A stretch of DNA of 64,000 nt from assembly GCA_004193205.1 (NCBI GenBank), contig RZUM01000010.1, positions 180,182 to 244,181 on the forward strand, given 5' to 3'. Under the pieces are notes generated by a model, which worked only from the letters and a program-made list of their open reading frames with translations, made no database searches and was not told where the DNA came from. Source of the stretch: Gordonia sediminis (GTDB lineage Bacteria > Actinomycetota > Actinomycetes > Mycobacteriales > Mycobacteriaceae). Positions 54,065-63,938 of this stretch are shown one piece after another. The position numbers and the translations under genes were made by a program. Numbering within the stretch: position 1 is the stretch's first letter; every line of letters starts with the position of its first letter.

Positions 54065-55210
54065 TCAGGCGTGGCGGGTGGTGTCGATGCCCAGGCTCAT
54101 GCCGGCCAGGCCGCGTCGGCGGACCGCCAGCTTCTCCGCGATGGCGCGCAGCGCCGACCCCGACGGCGAGTCCGGGGCCGACAGGACCACCGGCTCACCG
54201 GCATCCCCACCTTCGCGCAGGGCTGTCTCGAGAGGTACCTGACCGAGCAGTTCGACGGGTGCACCGACGGCTCTGGTCAGACGCTCGGCCACCTTGGCAC
54301 CGCCGCCGGACCCGAAGGGTTCCATCCGCGTGCCGTCGGGCAACTCGAGCCAGGACATGTTCTCCACGACCCCGAGAATCTTCTGTCGGGTCTGCAGTGC
54401 GATGGCGCCGGCCCGCTCGGCGACCTCGGCCGCGGCCTGCTGCGGAGTCGTCACGACGAGGATCTCCGCGCCCGGGATCAACTGCGCGATCGAGATCGCG
54501 ACGTCGCCGGTGCCCGGCGGCAGGTCGAGCAGCAGGATGTCGAGGTCACCCCAGTAGACGTCGGCGAGGAACTGCTGCAGGGCGCGGTGCAGCATCGGGC
54601 CGCGCCAGGTCACCGGGGTGTTGCCGTCGGTGAACTGACCGATCGAGATGAACCGCACGCCGTGGCTCATCGGCGGCATGATCATGCGCTCGACCTGGGT
54701 CGGTTTCGCGTCGCTGCCCAGCATGCGGGGAACCGAGTGCCCGTAGATGTCGGCGTCGAGGACGCCCACGCTCAGGCCGCGCTCGGCCAGCGCGGTCGCC
54801 AGGTTCACCGTGACACTCGATTTGCCGACGCCGCCCTTCCCGGAGGCCACCGCGTAGACGCGGGTGAGCGAGCCGGGCTGGGCGAACGGGATCACCGGTT
54901 CGGCCTTGTCGCCCCGCAGCTTCTTACGTAGTTCGGTGCGCTGTTCGTCGTTCATCACGTCGAGGTCGACACGGACCGCGCCGACGCCCGGGACATCGGC
55001 GATCGCCCGTTCGACGCGCCCCGAGATCTCCGTGCGCATCGGGCAGCCGGAGGTGGTCAGGTAGACGGTGACGTCCACGCTCGCGTCGTCGTTGACCGCG
55101 ACGGACTTGACCATCCCCAGGTCGGTGATGGGTTTGCCGATCTCGGGGTCATCGACCTTGCTGAGGGCGGCGCGGACCGCCGATTCGGTGGGTATTGCTC
55201 CGGTAGTCAT
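54065..55210 (-). CDS. mrp: Mrp/ApbC-family P-loop ATPase, Fe-S carrier
   Basis: 381 residues: N-terminal MIP18 (DUF59) domain (VDDPEIGKPITDLGMV) and ParA-like ATPase with deviant Walker A SGKGGVGKSS (Lys130). The C-terminal CxxC of many Mrp proteins is absent (NMSWLELPDG), as in the mycobacterial form I recall. ATG at 55210; GTG one codon earlier. Confidence 0.92.
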   Translation of the reverse strand: MTTGAIPTESAVRAALSKVDDPEIGKPITDLGMVKSVAVNDDASVDVTVYLTTSGCPMRTEISGRVERAIADVPGVGAVRVDLDVMNDEQRTELRKKLRGDKAEPVIPFAQPGSLTRVYAVASGKGGVGKSSVTVNLATALAERGLSVGVLDADIYGHSVPRMLGSDAKPTQVERMIMPPMSHGVRFISIGQFTDGNTPVTWRGPMLHRALQQFLADVYWGDLDILLLDLPPGTGDVAISIAQLIPGAEILVVTTPQQAAAEVAERAGAIALQTRQKILGVVENMSWLELPDGTRMEPFGSGGGAKVAERLTRAVGAPVELLGQVPLETALREGGDAGEPVVLSAPDSPSGSALRAIAEKLAVRRRGLAGMSLGIDTTRHA

Positions 55211-55237
55211 CACCGCCAGCTTAGGCTTAGCCGCCGG

Positions 55238-56416
55238 TCAGTTGCGGGCCGGTACCTGCTTGGGTGTGGGTGCAATGGTGCTCGCACCCGACTTCGGCGC
55301 GGGTGTGCGGCTGGTCGTGGGGGCCTTCTTCTGGGGTGTGGGCTGCAACTGCCGCTGCTGCGGTGGCAACAGCTGGGGTGGGATCAGGTCGGGTGGCAGG
55401 CAGATGACGCCGATGCAGGTCTGACGGGGTGTCGGAGTGGTCGTCTGCGGTGTCGACGATTCCGGCGAACTCTCCTCCGGCGCCGACGACGACGGCGGCT
55501 TCTTCGGCTTGGAGGACTTGCTCGACGAGGACTTGTCGGCCTTGCGCTTTGGCTCCGGGATCGGATTGGTCGGCATCACGCCGGTCGCGTAGGCCGCGGC
55601 CCAGGCCAGCACGTTCGCAACGTACTCCATCGAATGGTTGTAGCGGAACACCGCACTCACCTCGTTGCTGTGCACCGTGATGTCGGTGATCCCCGCGCAC
55701 AGGTAGCGACCCGCGGCGTAGGTGGCGTCGAAGATGTTGTGCGGGTCGGACCTGCCGTCGCCGTTCGCGTCGGATCCCCACGCCGCCCACGTGCCGGGGA
55801 TGAACTGCATCGGCCCCATCGCCCGGGCATGTCCGCCCCGGCCGTCGCTGATCACCGCGTTGCCGGGCAGGGAACCGTCGAGCACCGGGCCCAGGATCGG
55901 GTTGATCGTGTTCCCGTATGCGTCGACGGAACCGTTGGAGGCGTGGTTGGACTCGATGCGTCCGATGCCGGCGAGCAGGAACCACGGCAGCTTGCACTGC
56001 GGGCTCTCCGCGCCCATCCGGTTCGCGGCGAGTTTGTAGGCCTGCAGCACCACGCCCGGGATGCCCAGCGGACCGCTCGGCAGATCCGCGCTGATGCGGA
56101 ACTGCGGCTGCGGTGGTGGGGGAGCGACCTTCTTCGGCGGTGGGGCGAAGCCGAGCAGGCTGACCGGATCTCCGGGAACGATGTCGGCCGCGGCGGCGAT
56201 GACGGTCGGCTCGGGTGCGGGGCCGACCGAGATCGCGCTGCCCGCGCCGCTGGCCGTGGCGGCGCCGAAGACCAGGGCACCGACCAGCAGGCCGCCGGCG
56301 CCGGCGGACAACACACGACGGTTGAGACGGGGGCGTCGGAACACGGGGCGACTCACCGGCGGATCCCCACCCGAACGGTCGTCGCCATTGCCGGTCGCCC
56401 TCCCACCGGTGTCCAT
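55238..56416 (-). CDS. Lytic transglycosylase, SLT domain
   Basis: 392 residues: cytoplasmic N-terminus with Arg-rich start, membrane anchor (about 37-57), SLT_2-like domain with catalytic Glu in GIGRIESNHAS and the AMGPMQFIPGTWAAWGSDA segment, then a Lys/Ser/Pro-rich tail. Cleaves peptidoglycan outside the membrane. A structured leader lies about 70 bases upstream. Confidence 0.88.
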   Translation of the reverse strand: MDTGGRATGNGDDRSGGDPPVSRPVFRRPRLNRRVLSAGAGGLLVGALVFGAATASGAGSAISVGPAPEPTVIAAAADIVPGDPVSLLGFAPPPKKVAPPPPQPQFRISADLPSGPLGIPGVVLQAYKLAANRMGAESPQCKLPWFLLAGIGRIESNHASNGSVDAYGNTINPILGPVLDGSLPGNAVISDGRGGHARAMGPMQFIPGTWAAWGSDANGDGRSDPHNIFDATYAAGRYLCAGITDITVHSNEVSAVFRYNHSMEYVANVLAWAAAYATGVMPTNPIPEPKRKADKSSSSKSSKPKKPPSSSAPEESSPESSTPQTTTPTPRQTCIGVICLPPDLIPPQLLPPQQRQLQPTPQKKAPTTSRTPAPKSGASTIAPTPKQVPARN

Positions 56417-56485
56417 CGCCTGATCACCGGCTCAGTCGCTGTCGATCGCACACCTGTCCGCCCCCCGAACTCCCCGATCCACCAG

Positions 56486-56517
56486 ATCGGCCGCACTCAA
56501 CGGAGTGAACGGCCGAT
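56486..56517. other. Stem-loop in the lytic transglycosylase leader
   Basis: ATCGGCCG-CACTC pairs with GAGTG-(AA)-CGGCCGAT around an AACG loop: 13 bp with a two-base bulge. It lies in the 233-base gap upstream of the transglycosylase. Could be a regulatory leader or the terminator of the upstream DUF1003 gene on the same strand. No other gene is seen in the gap. Confidence 0.45.
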
Positions 56518-56649
56518 ATGTGACCCACGATACATTTGGGCTGACCGTCCCAATGGCGATCCTGACAAATCCTCACGACCGACAGGCGATCACACGGTGA
56601 CGGGCAGATGACCGTGGAATGTGCGGTGCGTCCTGGGTCATCTCCAGGG

Positions 56650-57183
56650 TCATCTCCGGTGTCGGTGACCGGAGTCCGTGTCGTCGTCGGGAGCGTCCGC
56701 CCGGTTCCCGCCGAGTCGCTCGGAGAGTTCGTCGATCAGGTCGTCGAGTTCCTTACGCAGGTAGTCGCGGCTCACCGTGTCGCCCACGGCGAGTCGCACC
56801 GCGGCGAGCTCGCGGGCGAGGAACTCGGTGTCGGCCTTGGTCTGCGCGGCGCGCATCCGGTCCTCGTCCAGGGCTATCCGGTCGCGGTTCTCCTGGCGGT
56901 TCTGGGCGAGCAGGATCAGCGGCGCCGCGTAGGCCGCCTGGGTGGAGAACGCCAGGTTCAGCAGGATGAACGGGTACGGGTCCCAGCGCAGCGACACCGC
57001 GAAGAGATTCAGCGCGATCCAGACGATCACCACGACGGTCTGGATGGCGAGGTAGCGTCCGGTGCCCAGGAAACGCGCAACACGCTCGCTGTACACCCCG
57101 ACGATGTCCGAGTCGAGGTTGAACGACGGTCCTCGGCGCTGCCGGGGAGTGTCCAGCCGCCGGCCGGGCTGGTCGGTGCTCAC
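56650..57183 (-). CDS. DUF1003 membrane protein
   Basis: 177 residues: two membrane helices (about 44-65 and 71-93), with RWDPYPFILLNLAFSTQAAYAAPLILLAQNRQ, the DUF1003 signature, and an acidic coiled C-terminus. Unknown function. GTG start overlaps the stop of the MgtE-N/CBS gene (GTGA), so both are coupled. Confidence 0.9.
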   Translation of the reverse strand: MSTDQPGRRLDTPRQRRGPSFNLDSDIVGVYSERVARFLGTGRYLAIQTVVVIVWIALNLFAVSLRWDPYPFILLNLAFSTQAAYAAPLILLAQNRQENRDRIALDEDRMRAAQTKADTEFLARELAAVRLAVGDTVSRDYLRKELDDLIDELSERLGGNRADAPDDDTDSGHRHRR

Positions 57184-58505
57184 GCACCCGCTCCCGTGGT
57201 GGTGCCGGAGCCGGAGACCGCGTCCTGCGGGCTCTCGTCCTCGGGTTCGGTCTCACGCCAGTCTCGGGGGAGTAGTTCGTCGAGCAGGTCGTCGACGCTG
57301 ACCGCGCCGAGCAGGTGCCCCTCTTCGTCGACAACGGGCCCACACACCAGGTTGTAGGTGGCGAAGTAGCGCGTCACCGACTCGAGGGAGTCCTCCGGAC
57401 TCAGATGCGACAGGTCGGTGTCGAGGATGCCGCCGACGATATTGGCCGGGGGCTCGCGCAACAGGGCCTGCAGGTGTGCACAGCCGAGGTACTTGCCGGT
57501 GGGGGTCGCCGTCGGCGGCCGCACCACGAAGACCAGACTCGCCGCGGCCGGCGGGACATCCGGATTACGTACGCGGGCAAGCGTTTCGGCGACGGTCGTG
57601 GATGCGGTGACGATGATCGGCTCGGATGTCATCAGGCCACCCGCCGTGTCGGGCGAATGGGTGAGGAGGCGCCGGACCGGTTCGGATTCCTCGGGATCCA
57701 TGCTCTCGAGCAGGGATTCCGCCTCGGCGTCGGGGAGTTCGCCGAGGAGGTCCGCCGCGTCGTCGGGGTCCATGGCCTCGAGGACGTCGACGGCACGATC
57801 GCGGCCGAGGTGGTTGAGCAGTTCGGTCTGGTCGTCGGTGGGGAGTTCCTGCAGGACATCGGCGAGTCGCTCGTCGTCGAGCGCGGCGGCGATCTCGTCA
57901 CGGCGCTTCGGCGGCAGTTCGCGCAGCGCGTTGGCGACGTCGGCCGCACGCATCTTCTCGAACTGCATCAACGCCTGGGCGACCCCTTGTCCGGGTAGGT
58001 CCAACGCGCTCGGGGTGAGTCCGCGGACCTGCTCCCACTGCACGACGTGCGTTTCGCCCCGGCGCCGGAGACCTTTTCGGCCCGTGCGCACCGCGACGCG
58101 CGACACGACCCAGTCGCGCGTGCGGGTCCGTTCGATCCCCAGGTCGATGACCGTGACGTCGACACCGGCGAGGTCGGGGAGATCGGGATCGTCCACCTGC
58201 ACGCGCGAATCGAGGATCTGTCCGATCGCGAGGGCCTCTCCCGGTCGCAGATGGAGCCGACGCAGGCTGACCGTCCCGGTGTTGAGCGTGACCGCCTGGG
58301 GTTCGATCGATGTCACCCGCAGCATCGGGACGAAGATCCGTCGTCGGGTGGCGAGTTCGACGGCGAGCCCGAGTGCGCGGGGCTGTTGTCCGGAGGTTCG
58401 GATGGCGACCACCACGTCGCGTACGCGGCCGATCGATTCGCCGTCGGGTCCGAGCACGGCCAAGCCGACCAGTCTGGCCACAAACACCTTGCTCACCGCC
58501 GCCAT
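57180..58505 (-). CDS. PRC-barrel + MgtE N-domain + CBS-pair protein without the channel domain
   Basis: 441 residues: N-terminal PRC-barrel-like region (LAVLGPDGESIGRVRDVVV), MgtE_N superhelix (ALRELPPKRRDEIAAALDDERLADVLQELPTDDQTEL...), then a CBS pair (TSEPIIVTASTTVAET... and VVDEEGHLLGAVSVDDLL). The MgtE membrane channel is missing, as in mycobacterial homologues. Probably a Mg2+-responsive regulator. ATG at 58505 has TACCCT seven bases before it (leaderless); a longer upstream reading crosses the divergent gene. Confidence 0.86.
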   Translation of the reverse strand: MAAVSKVFVARLVGLAVLGPDGESIGRVRDVVVAIRTSGQQPRALGLAVELATRRRIFVPMLRVTSIEPQAVTLNTGTVSLRRLHLRPGEALAIGQILDSRVQVDDPDLPDLAGVDVTVIDLGIERTRTRDWVVSRVAVRTGRKGLRRRGETHVVQWEQVRGLTPSALDLPGQGVAQALMQFEKMRAADVANALRELPPKRRDEIAAALDDERLADVLQELPTDDQTELLNHLGRDRAVDVLEAMDPDDAADLLGELPDAEAESLLESMDPEESEPVRRLLTHSPDTAGGLMTSEPIIVTASTTVAETLARVRNPDVPPAAASLVFVVRPPTATPTGKYLGCAHLQALLREPPANIVGGILDTDLSHLSPEDSLESVTRYFATYNLVCGPVVDEEGHLLGAVSVDDLLDELLPRDWRETEPEDESPQDAVSGSGTTTGAGA

Positions 58506-58512
58506 GGGAGTA

Positions 58513-58518
58513 AGGGTA
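58513..58518 (-). promoter_or_regulatory. -10 box of the MgtE-N/CBS gene, leaderless
   Basis: TACCCT on the minus strand, seven bases, then the ATG; no ribosome site. Confidence 0.4.
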
Positions 58519-58610
58519 GTGGCATCCTGGGAACAACCGTGTACACCCCGGCGGGCGCCGGGTGTGGCCGATCCGGTGCCGCGGCACCGGCAACCCAGTG
58601 AGGATTCCAC

Positions 58611-59102
58611 ATGACCAACCCCTTGCGGCCCGGCCGCGAGACGCCTGGATTGCCGACCCCGCCCAAGGGCTGGCCGATCGGCTCGTACGGCACCTATGCG
58701 GAGGCCCAGCGTGCGGTCGACTACCTCTCGGACGAGAACTTCACCGTCCAGGACGTCACGATCGTCGGCGTGGACCTCATGCAGGTGGAACGGGTCATCG
58801 GTCGACTCACCTGGGGCAAGGTGATCGGCGGCGGGGTCGTCTCGGGGGCCTGGCTGGGCCTGTTCTTCGGTCTGCTCGTCTCCCTGGTCGTCGTGGGGGC
58901 CGGGGTGGTCCCGATCGTCTTCGGCCTCGTCGGAGGCATCGTGTTCGGTCTGATCTCGACGACGATTCCCTACGCCGCGACCCGAGGGCAGCGGGACTTC
59001 GCGTCGACGATGCAGCTGGTCGCCGGTCGCTACGACGTGTTGTGTGATCCGCGCAGCGCCGAGCGCGCCCGCGACATGCTCAGCAGGCTCGGGAGCAGCT
59101 AA
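58611..59102 (+). CDS. General-stress-protein 17M-like membrane protein
   Basis: 163 residues: YGTYAEAQRAVDYLSDENFTVQDVTIVGVDL is the stress-protein repeat, then two hydrophobic helices (about 71-95 and 99-116). Homologue in mycobacteria sits before lpqY. Function unknown. ATG preceded by gtgaggattcc, a weak site. Divergent from the MgtE-N/CBS gene. Confidence 0.83.
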   Translation: MTNPLRPGRETPGLPTPPKGWPIGSYGTYAEAQRAVDYLSDENFTVQDVTIVGVDLMQVERVIGRLTWGKVIGGGVVSGAWLGLFFGLLVSLVVVGAGVVPIVFGLVGGIVFGLISTTIPYAATRGQRDFASTMQLVAGRYDVLCDPRSAERARDMLSRLGSS

Positions 59103-59173
59103 CACCGCGACCCGCGCCGGGTCCCACGCAGATCACGATTCCCCCACGTTCTGGCACGGCCATGCCGAATGTG

Positions 59174-59201
59174 TTGCATGTCACGTTCTGTGACATATAA
59201 C
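59174..59201 (+). promoter_or_regulatory. lpqY-sugABC promoter with palindromic operator
   Basis: TTGCAT (-35, 59174-59179), 16-base spacer, TATAAC (-10, 59196-59201). Nested in it is the perfect palindrome ATGTCAC-GTTCT-GTGACAT (59178-59196), filling the spacer exactly, the layout of a repressor operator that blocks RNA polymerase. Confidence 0.65.
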
Positions 59202-59269
59202 GTTACGCAGCAGACGCTGACCGGTGCGGCCTCATTGTCTTGCACCGCGAACGACATCGAGGAGGCTGC

Positions 59270-60736
59270 GTGCGGTTTCGGGCTGGCAGTTCCGAGTTCG
59301 GTCGATCGCCAAGGGGCAGAAAGCGAAAAGTCGCGGCGGCGGTGGCCGCGATCGCTGTCGCGCTGCCGATCGTGAGCGCCTGCGGATCGGGATATACCCC
59401 GCGGGTCATCAATATCTATCCGCCGGCCGACGGCGCCGCGTTCATCGACAAGGTCGGTCAGAAGTGTTCGGCCGAATCCAACGGCGAGTACACGATCGTC
59501 ACCACACCACTACCGAAATCGGCCGACGACCAGCGATTGCAGCTGGCGCGTCGCCTGGCCGGCAACGACCACAGCCTGGATCTGATGGGCATGGATGTGG
59601 TGTGGACCGCCGAATTCGCCAACGCCGGTTGGATGGTCCCCGTTCCCGACGATCTGTCGGCCCAGGTCGCCGCACAGGTTCTCGGCGGTCCGCGCGAGAC
59701 CGCGATGTGGAAGACCCCGGACGACACCGAGCCGCGGCTCTATGCGATCCCGACCTGGACCAACACCCAGTTGCTGTGGTATCGACCGGATCTGCTGCGC
59801 GAGTACCTGGGTAAGACCACCCCGCCGACCACCTGGAACGAGATCCTCTCCGACACCGAGAAGATCATGGCCAAGGGCGGACCGAGCTACATCATGGTGC
59901 AGGGCAAGCAGTACGAGGGCCTGATGGTGTGGTTCAACTCGGTACTCGCCAGCGCCGGTGGGCAAGTGGTTGATCCGGACGATCCGAACAAGGTCACCCT
60001 GAACGACACCCCCGCGCATCGGGCGTCAACCGTTGAGGCGCTGCGCATTCTGAAGGCGGTGGCGACCGCGCCGGGCCACGATCCGTCGATCACGAACTCC
60101 GACGAGTCCTCGGCGCGACTCGGGATGGAGAACGGCAAGGCGGCCTTCGAACTCAACTGGCCGTTCGTGTTCTCGTCCATGCGGAGCAACGCCGCGGCCG
60201 GGGATGTGGAGTTCTTCCCGGAGATGACCAAGTACGGTCCGATGTTCGCCGACCCGAACAACCCGCCGGCGGACAGCGAACTCGGTCCGGTGAACGACCT
60301 GGTGCGCACCAGGTTCGACTTCGCGCTGTATCCGGGTGTCAGCCCGGACCTGCAGACGAAGAGCACCCTGGGCGGCATCAACATCGCGGTCGCGAGTACG
60401 TCAGAACAGAAGGATCTCGCGTTCAAAGCCGCGGCCTGTCTGACGAACCGTGACGCGCAGAAGGTCTATTCGGTGGAGGGCGGTACGCCGCCGACGATCG
60501 CCTCGCTCTACGACGATCCGGACTTCAAGGCCGCGTATCCGATGGGCGACGACATTCGGGCACAGTTGCAGTCATCGACCGCCGCGCTGCGGCCGGCTTC
60601 GCCGGTCTACCAGTCGATCTCGACGTTGCTCACGGCCACACTGAGTCCGGTGGGCGCCTGGGATCCGGAGGTGCTGGTCGACCAGCTCGCCGAACAGGTG
60701 CAGAAGGCGATCGACGGGGAGGGATTGATCCCATGA
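59270..60736 (+). CDS. lpqY: Trehalose-binding lipoprotein of the LpqY-SugABC importer
   Basis: 488 residues. Signal peptide with lipobox VSAC (Cys38), then a family 1 solute-binding fold (TWTNTQLLWYRPDLL, GKAAFELNWPFVFSSM, GGINIAVAS). Binds trehalose released during mycolate transfer and hands it to SugAB. GTG at 59270 follows gaggagg; a longer reading from 59240 adds no family residues. Its stop overlaps sugA (ATGA). Confidence 0.93.
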   Translation: MRFRAGSSEFGRSPRGRKRKVAAAVAAIAVALPIVSACGSGYTPRVINIYPPADGAAFIDKVGQKCSAESNGEYTIVTTPLPKSADDQRLQLARRLAGNDHSLDLMGMDVVWTAEFANAGWMVPVPDDLSAQVAAQVLGGPRETAMWKTPDDTEPRLYAIPTWTNTQLLWYRPDLLREYLGKTTPPTTWNEILSDTEKIMAKGGPSYIMVQGKQYEGLMVWFNSVLASAGGQVVDPDDPNKVTLNDTPAHRASTVEALRILKAVATAPGHDPSITNSDESSARLGMENGKAAFELNWPFVFSSMRSNAAAGDVEFFPEMTKYGPMFADPNNPPADSELGPVNDLVRTRFDFALYPGVSPDLQTKSTLGGINIAVASTSEQKDLAFKAAACLTNRDAQKVYSVEGGTPPTIASLYDDPDFKAAYPMGDDIRAQLQSSTAALRPASPVYQSISTLLTATLSPVGAWDPEVLVDQLAEQVQKAIDGEGLIP

Positions 60737-61869
60737 CAACCGGAGACAACGACGACCCGGGGACGCGCCCGGGCCGGCACTCGATGCCGGAAAACGACGC
60801 CCCGCCACGGGAACCGTCGGTTCGTCCGCCCACCGTGACTCCCGCGCAGAGTTCGGCCGCGGATGCCTCGGCGTGGACCCCGCCGTCGTCGCCCGCGGCC
60901 CCGGCGCCCGCTGCTTCGTCCGGGTCCGCCGTGGCAACCGCGAGCCGCCCACCCGCCGAACCGGACACGCGCCGTGCGTCGGGCCGGCTGAGTGAGGGCA
61001 AGGCGGCCGAACGTCGACTCGCCTTCTGGCTGGTCGCCCCGGCCGCAGTGATGATGATCCTGGTCACCGGATACCCCATCGTCTATGCCTTCTGGCTGTC
61101 GCTGAACAAGATGACGCTGTCGGCTCCCGGACAGCGAGAGTTCGTCTGGTTCCACAACTACTGGGCGGTGTTGACCTCCAACTACTGGTGGACGGCCTTC
61201 TTCATCACGTTGGGCATCACCGTGGTGTCGGTGGTCATCGAGCTCGTCCTGGGTATGGCGATCGCACTCGTCATGCACCGCACCATCTTCGGCAAGGGCA
61301 CCATCCGGACGGTGGTGCTCATCCCGTACGGCATCGTCACCGTGGTCGCGGCCTTCTCCTGGTATTACGCCTGGACACCCGACACCGGATACCTGGCGAA
61401 CCTGCTGCCCGACGGCAGTGCACCGTTGACCCAGCAGTGGCAGTCGCTGGCGATCATCGTGCTCGCCGAGGTGTGGAAGACGACCCCCTTCATGGCCCTG
61501 CTGCTCTTGGCCGGCCTCGCCCTGGTCCCCGACGATCTGCTCAAGGCCGCCCAGGTGGACGGTGCGGGTGCCTGGACCAGGTTGTGGCGCATCATCATCC
61601 CGCTGATGAAGCCGGCCATCCTGGTTGCGCTGCTGTTCCGCACCCTCGATGCATTCCGGATCTTCGACAACATCTACGTGCTGACCCGAGGGTCGAACAA
61701 CACGTACTCGGTGTCGATGTTGGGGTATGACAACCTGTTCAAGGCATTCAACCTCGGCGTCGGGTCGGCGATCAGCATCCTGATCTTCATCTGCGTGGCG
61801 ATCATCGCCTTCATCTTCATCAAGGGCTTCGGTACGGCCGCGCCCGGCTCCGAGAACGAGGGGAGATAG
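60733..61869 (+). CDS. sugA: Trehalose ABC transporter permease SugA
   Basis: 378 residues: an 88-residue Pro/Ala/Ser-rich cytoplasmic extension, then six helices (first [21 protein letters not shown]) and the EAA loop near [19 protein letters not shown]. Overlaps lpqY by four bases. Confidence 0.93.
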   Translation: MTTGDNDDPGTRPGRHSMPENDAPPREPSVRPPTVTPAQSSAADASAWTPPSSPAAPAPAASSGSAVATASRPPAEPDTRRASGRLSEGKAAERRLAFWLVAPAAVMMILVTGYPIVYAFWLSLNKMTLSAPGQREFVWFHNYWAVLTSNYWWTAFFITLGITVVSVVIELVLGMAIALVMHRTIFGKGTIRTVVLIPYGIVTVVAAFSWYYAWTPDTGYLANLLPDGSAPLTQQWQSLAIIVLAEVWKTTPFMALLLLAGLALVPDDLLKAAQVDGAGAWTRLWRIIIPLMKPAILVALLFRTLDAFRIFDNIYVLTRGSNNTYSVSMLGYDNLFKAFNLGVGSAISILIFICVAIIAFIFIKGFGTAAPGSENEGR

Positions 61870-61876
61870 GGCCGGT

Positions 61877-62707
61877 ATGAATCGCAGCACGACCAGCCGG
61901 GTCTGGTGGACCGTTGCCAACGTCCTCGTGGTGTTGTACGCGGTGATCCCGCTCCTGTGGATCATCAGCCTCTCGTTCAAGCCGCCGGGCAGCGTCAAGG
62001 ACGGCAACTTCATCCCCCAGGAGTGGACCTGGGACAATTACAAGGGCATCTTCGACACCAGCGCGTTCACCAGCGCGCTGCGCAACTCGCTCGGCATCGG
62101 CCTGATCACCACAATCATCGCGGTGGCCCTCGGCACGATGGCCGCCTATGCGGTGGCCCGCCTGGACTTCCCGGGTAAGAAGGCGCTGATCGGCGCTGCT
62201 CTGTTGATCGCCATGTTCCCGCAGATCTCGCTGGTCACCCCGCTGTTCAACATCGAGCGCAGGATCGGGTTGTTCGACACCTGGCCGGGCCTGATCCTGC
62301 CGTACATCACCTTCGCGTTACCGTTGGCGATCTACACCCTGTCCGCGTTCTTCCGGGAGATCCCGTGGGAGCTGGAGAAGGCGGCGAAGATGGACGGCGC
62401 CACACCGTGGCAGGCCTTCCGGAAGGTGATCGCGCCGCTGGCCGCGCCCGGCGTCGTCACCGCGGCGATCCTGGTCTTCATCTTCGCGTGGAACGACCTG
62501 CTCCTGGCCCTGTCGCTCACGTCGACGGAACGGGCGATCACCGCGCCGGTGGCGATCGCGAACTTCACCGGTAGTAGTCAGTTCGAGGAACCCACCGGGT
62601 CGATCGCCGCCGCCGCAGTGGTGATCACCATTCCGATCATCATCTTCGTGCTCTTCTTCCAACGTCGAATCGTGGCCGGGCTGACCTCCGGCGCCGTGAA
62701 GGGATAA
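61877..62707 (+). CDS. sugB: Trehalose ABC transporter permease SugB
   Basis: 276 residues, MalG-like, six helices, EAA loop [21 protein letters not shown] seven bases after the sugA stop; sugC follows after three bases. Confidence 0.94.
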   Translation: MNRSTTSRVWWTVANVLVVLYAVIPLLWIISLSFKPPGSVKDGNFIPQEWTWDNYKGIFDTSAFTSALRNSLGIGLITTIIAVALGTMAAYAVARLDFPGKKALIGAALLIAMFPQISLVTPLFNIERRIGLFDTWPGLILPYITFALPLAIYTLSAFFREIPWELEKAAKMDGATPWQAFRKVIAPLAAPGVVTAAILVFIFAWNDLLLALSLTSTERAITAPVAIANFTGSSQFEEPTGSIAAAAVVITIPIIIFVLFFQRRIVAGLTSGAVKG

Positions 62708-62710
62708 CCC

Positions 62711-63889
62711 ATGGCCGACATCGTTCTGGACAAAGTCACCAAGCAGTACCCGGACGGATCGGTCGCGGTCCACGACGTCAGTGTGGAGATCGCCGACGGC
62801 GAGTTCATCATCCTGGTCGGCCCGTCGGGGTGCGGAAAGTCGACGACGCTCAACATGATCGCGGGGCTCGAGGACATCTCGTCGGGTGAGCTGAGGATCG
62901 CCGGGGAGCGGGTGAACGAGCGCGCGCCCAAGGACCGCGACATCGCTATGGTGTTCCAGTCCTACGCGCTCTACCCGCACATGTCGGTGCGGGAGAACAT
63001 CGCGTTCCCGCTGACGCTGGCCAAGATGCCGAAGTCCGAGATCGCGGCCAAGGTCGACGAGGCGGCCAAGATCCTCGACCTCGGCGCCTACATGGACCGC
63101 AAGCCCGCGAACCTGTCCGGCGGGCAGCGTCAGCGTGTCGCGATGGGACGCGCAATCGTGCGGCAGCCCAAGGCATTCCTGATGGACGAGCCGCTGTCCA
63201 ACCTGGACGCGAAACTACGCGTACAGATGCGTACCGAGATCGCGCGGCTGCAGAATCGCCTGGGCACCACCACCGTCTACGTCACCCACGACCAGACGGA
63301 GGCGATGACACTGGGCGATCGCGTCGTCGTGCTGCGCGGCGGCTACGTCCAGCAGGTCGGCAAACCGCAGGAGCTCTACAACGACCCGGCCAACCTCTTC
63401 GTCGCCGGCTTCATCGGCTCGCCGGCGATGAACTTCCTGCCCGGACGCCTCGGCAGCGACGGCATCGAGACGCCGATCGGCAAGGTCAGCGTGCCCGATC
63501 ACCAGCAGATCGTCTCCAATGCCCAACGCGCACAGAGCAGTGGCGATCTGCTGATCGGTATTCGACCCGAACACCTCGAGGACGCGGCGCTCGTCGACGC
63601 CGCCGCCCGCGATCACGGTGCCACGTTCTCCGCGACCGTCGACGTGATCGAGTCGATGGGGTCGGACAACTACGTCTACTTCACCATCGACACCCCGCAT
63701 GCCACCAGCGACGCGCTCGCCGAGTTGTCGGCCGACGCGGGCGGTGTGGATATCGGTGGTGGACAGATGATCGCGCGCGTGTCACCGGAGTCGCAGATAT
63801 CGAGGGGCGGCAACGCCGAGTTCTTCTACGACCCGGCCAAGGTCGCCGTATTCGACCAGTCGTCGGGGGCGAATCTGCGGCTGAGCTGA
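62711..63889 (+). CDS. sugC: Trehalose ABC transporter ATPase SugC
   Basis: 392 residues: Walker A GPSGCGKST, Q-loop, signature LSGGQRQRV, Walker B FLMDEPLSNLDA, H-loop THDQTEA, then a C-terminal OB/TOBE domain of the MalK type (GFIGSPAMNFLPG). Drives trehalose uptake. No clear terminator follows. Confidence 0.95.
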   Translation: MADIVLDKVTKQYPDGSVAVHDVSVEIADGEFIILVGPSGCGKSTTLNMIAGLEDISSGELRIAGERVNERAPKDRDIAMVFQSYALYPHMSVRENIAFPLTLAKMPKSEIAAKVDEAAKILDLGAYMDRKPANLSGGQRQRVAMGRAIVRQPKAFLMDEPLSNLDAKLRVQMRTEIARLQNRLGTTTVYVTHDQTEAMTLGDRVVVLRGGYVQQVGKPQELYNDPANLFVAGFIGSPAMNFLPGRLGSDGIETPIGKVSVPDHQQIVSNAQRAQSSGDLLIGIRPEHLEDAALVDAAARDHGATFSATVDVIESMGSDNYVYFTIDTPHATSDALAELSADAGGVDIGGGQMIARVSPESQISRGGNAEFFYDPAKVAVFDQSSGANLRLS

Positions 63890-63938
63890 ATCGCCGCACC
63901 CTCCCCCCGCTGATCGAGACATCCCTGAAGGTTTGATG

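Noticed and set aside
56417-56649. c-di-AMP (ydaO) riboswitch before a wall hydrolase
   Set aside because: The position would fit but I could not find the conserved ydaO core; only an ordinary stem-loop is visible.
58506-59105. Upstream extension of the MgtE-N/CBS protein
   Set aside because: It is antisense to the stress-protein gene and has no family residues.
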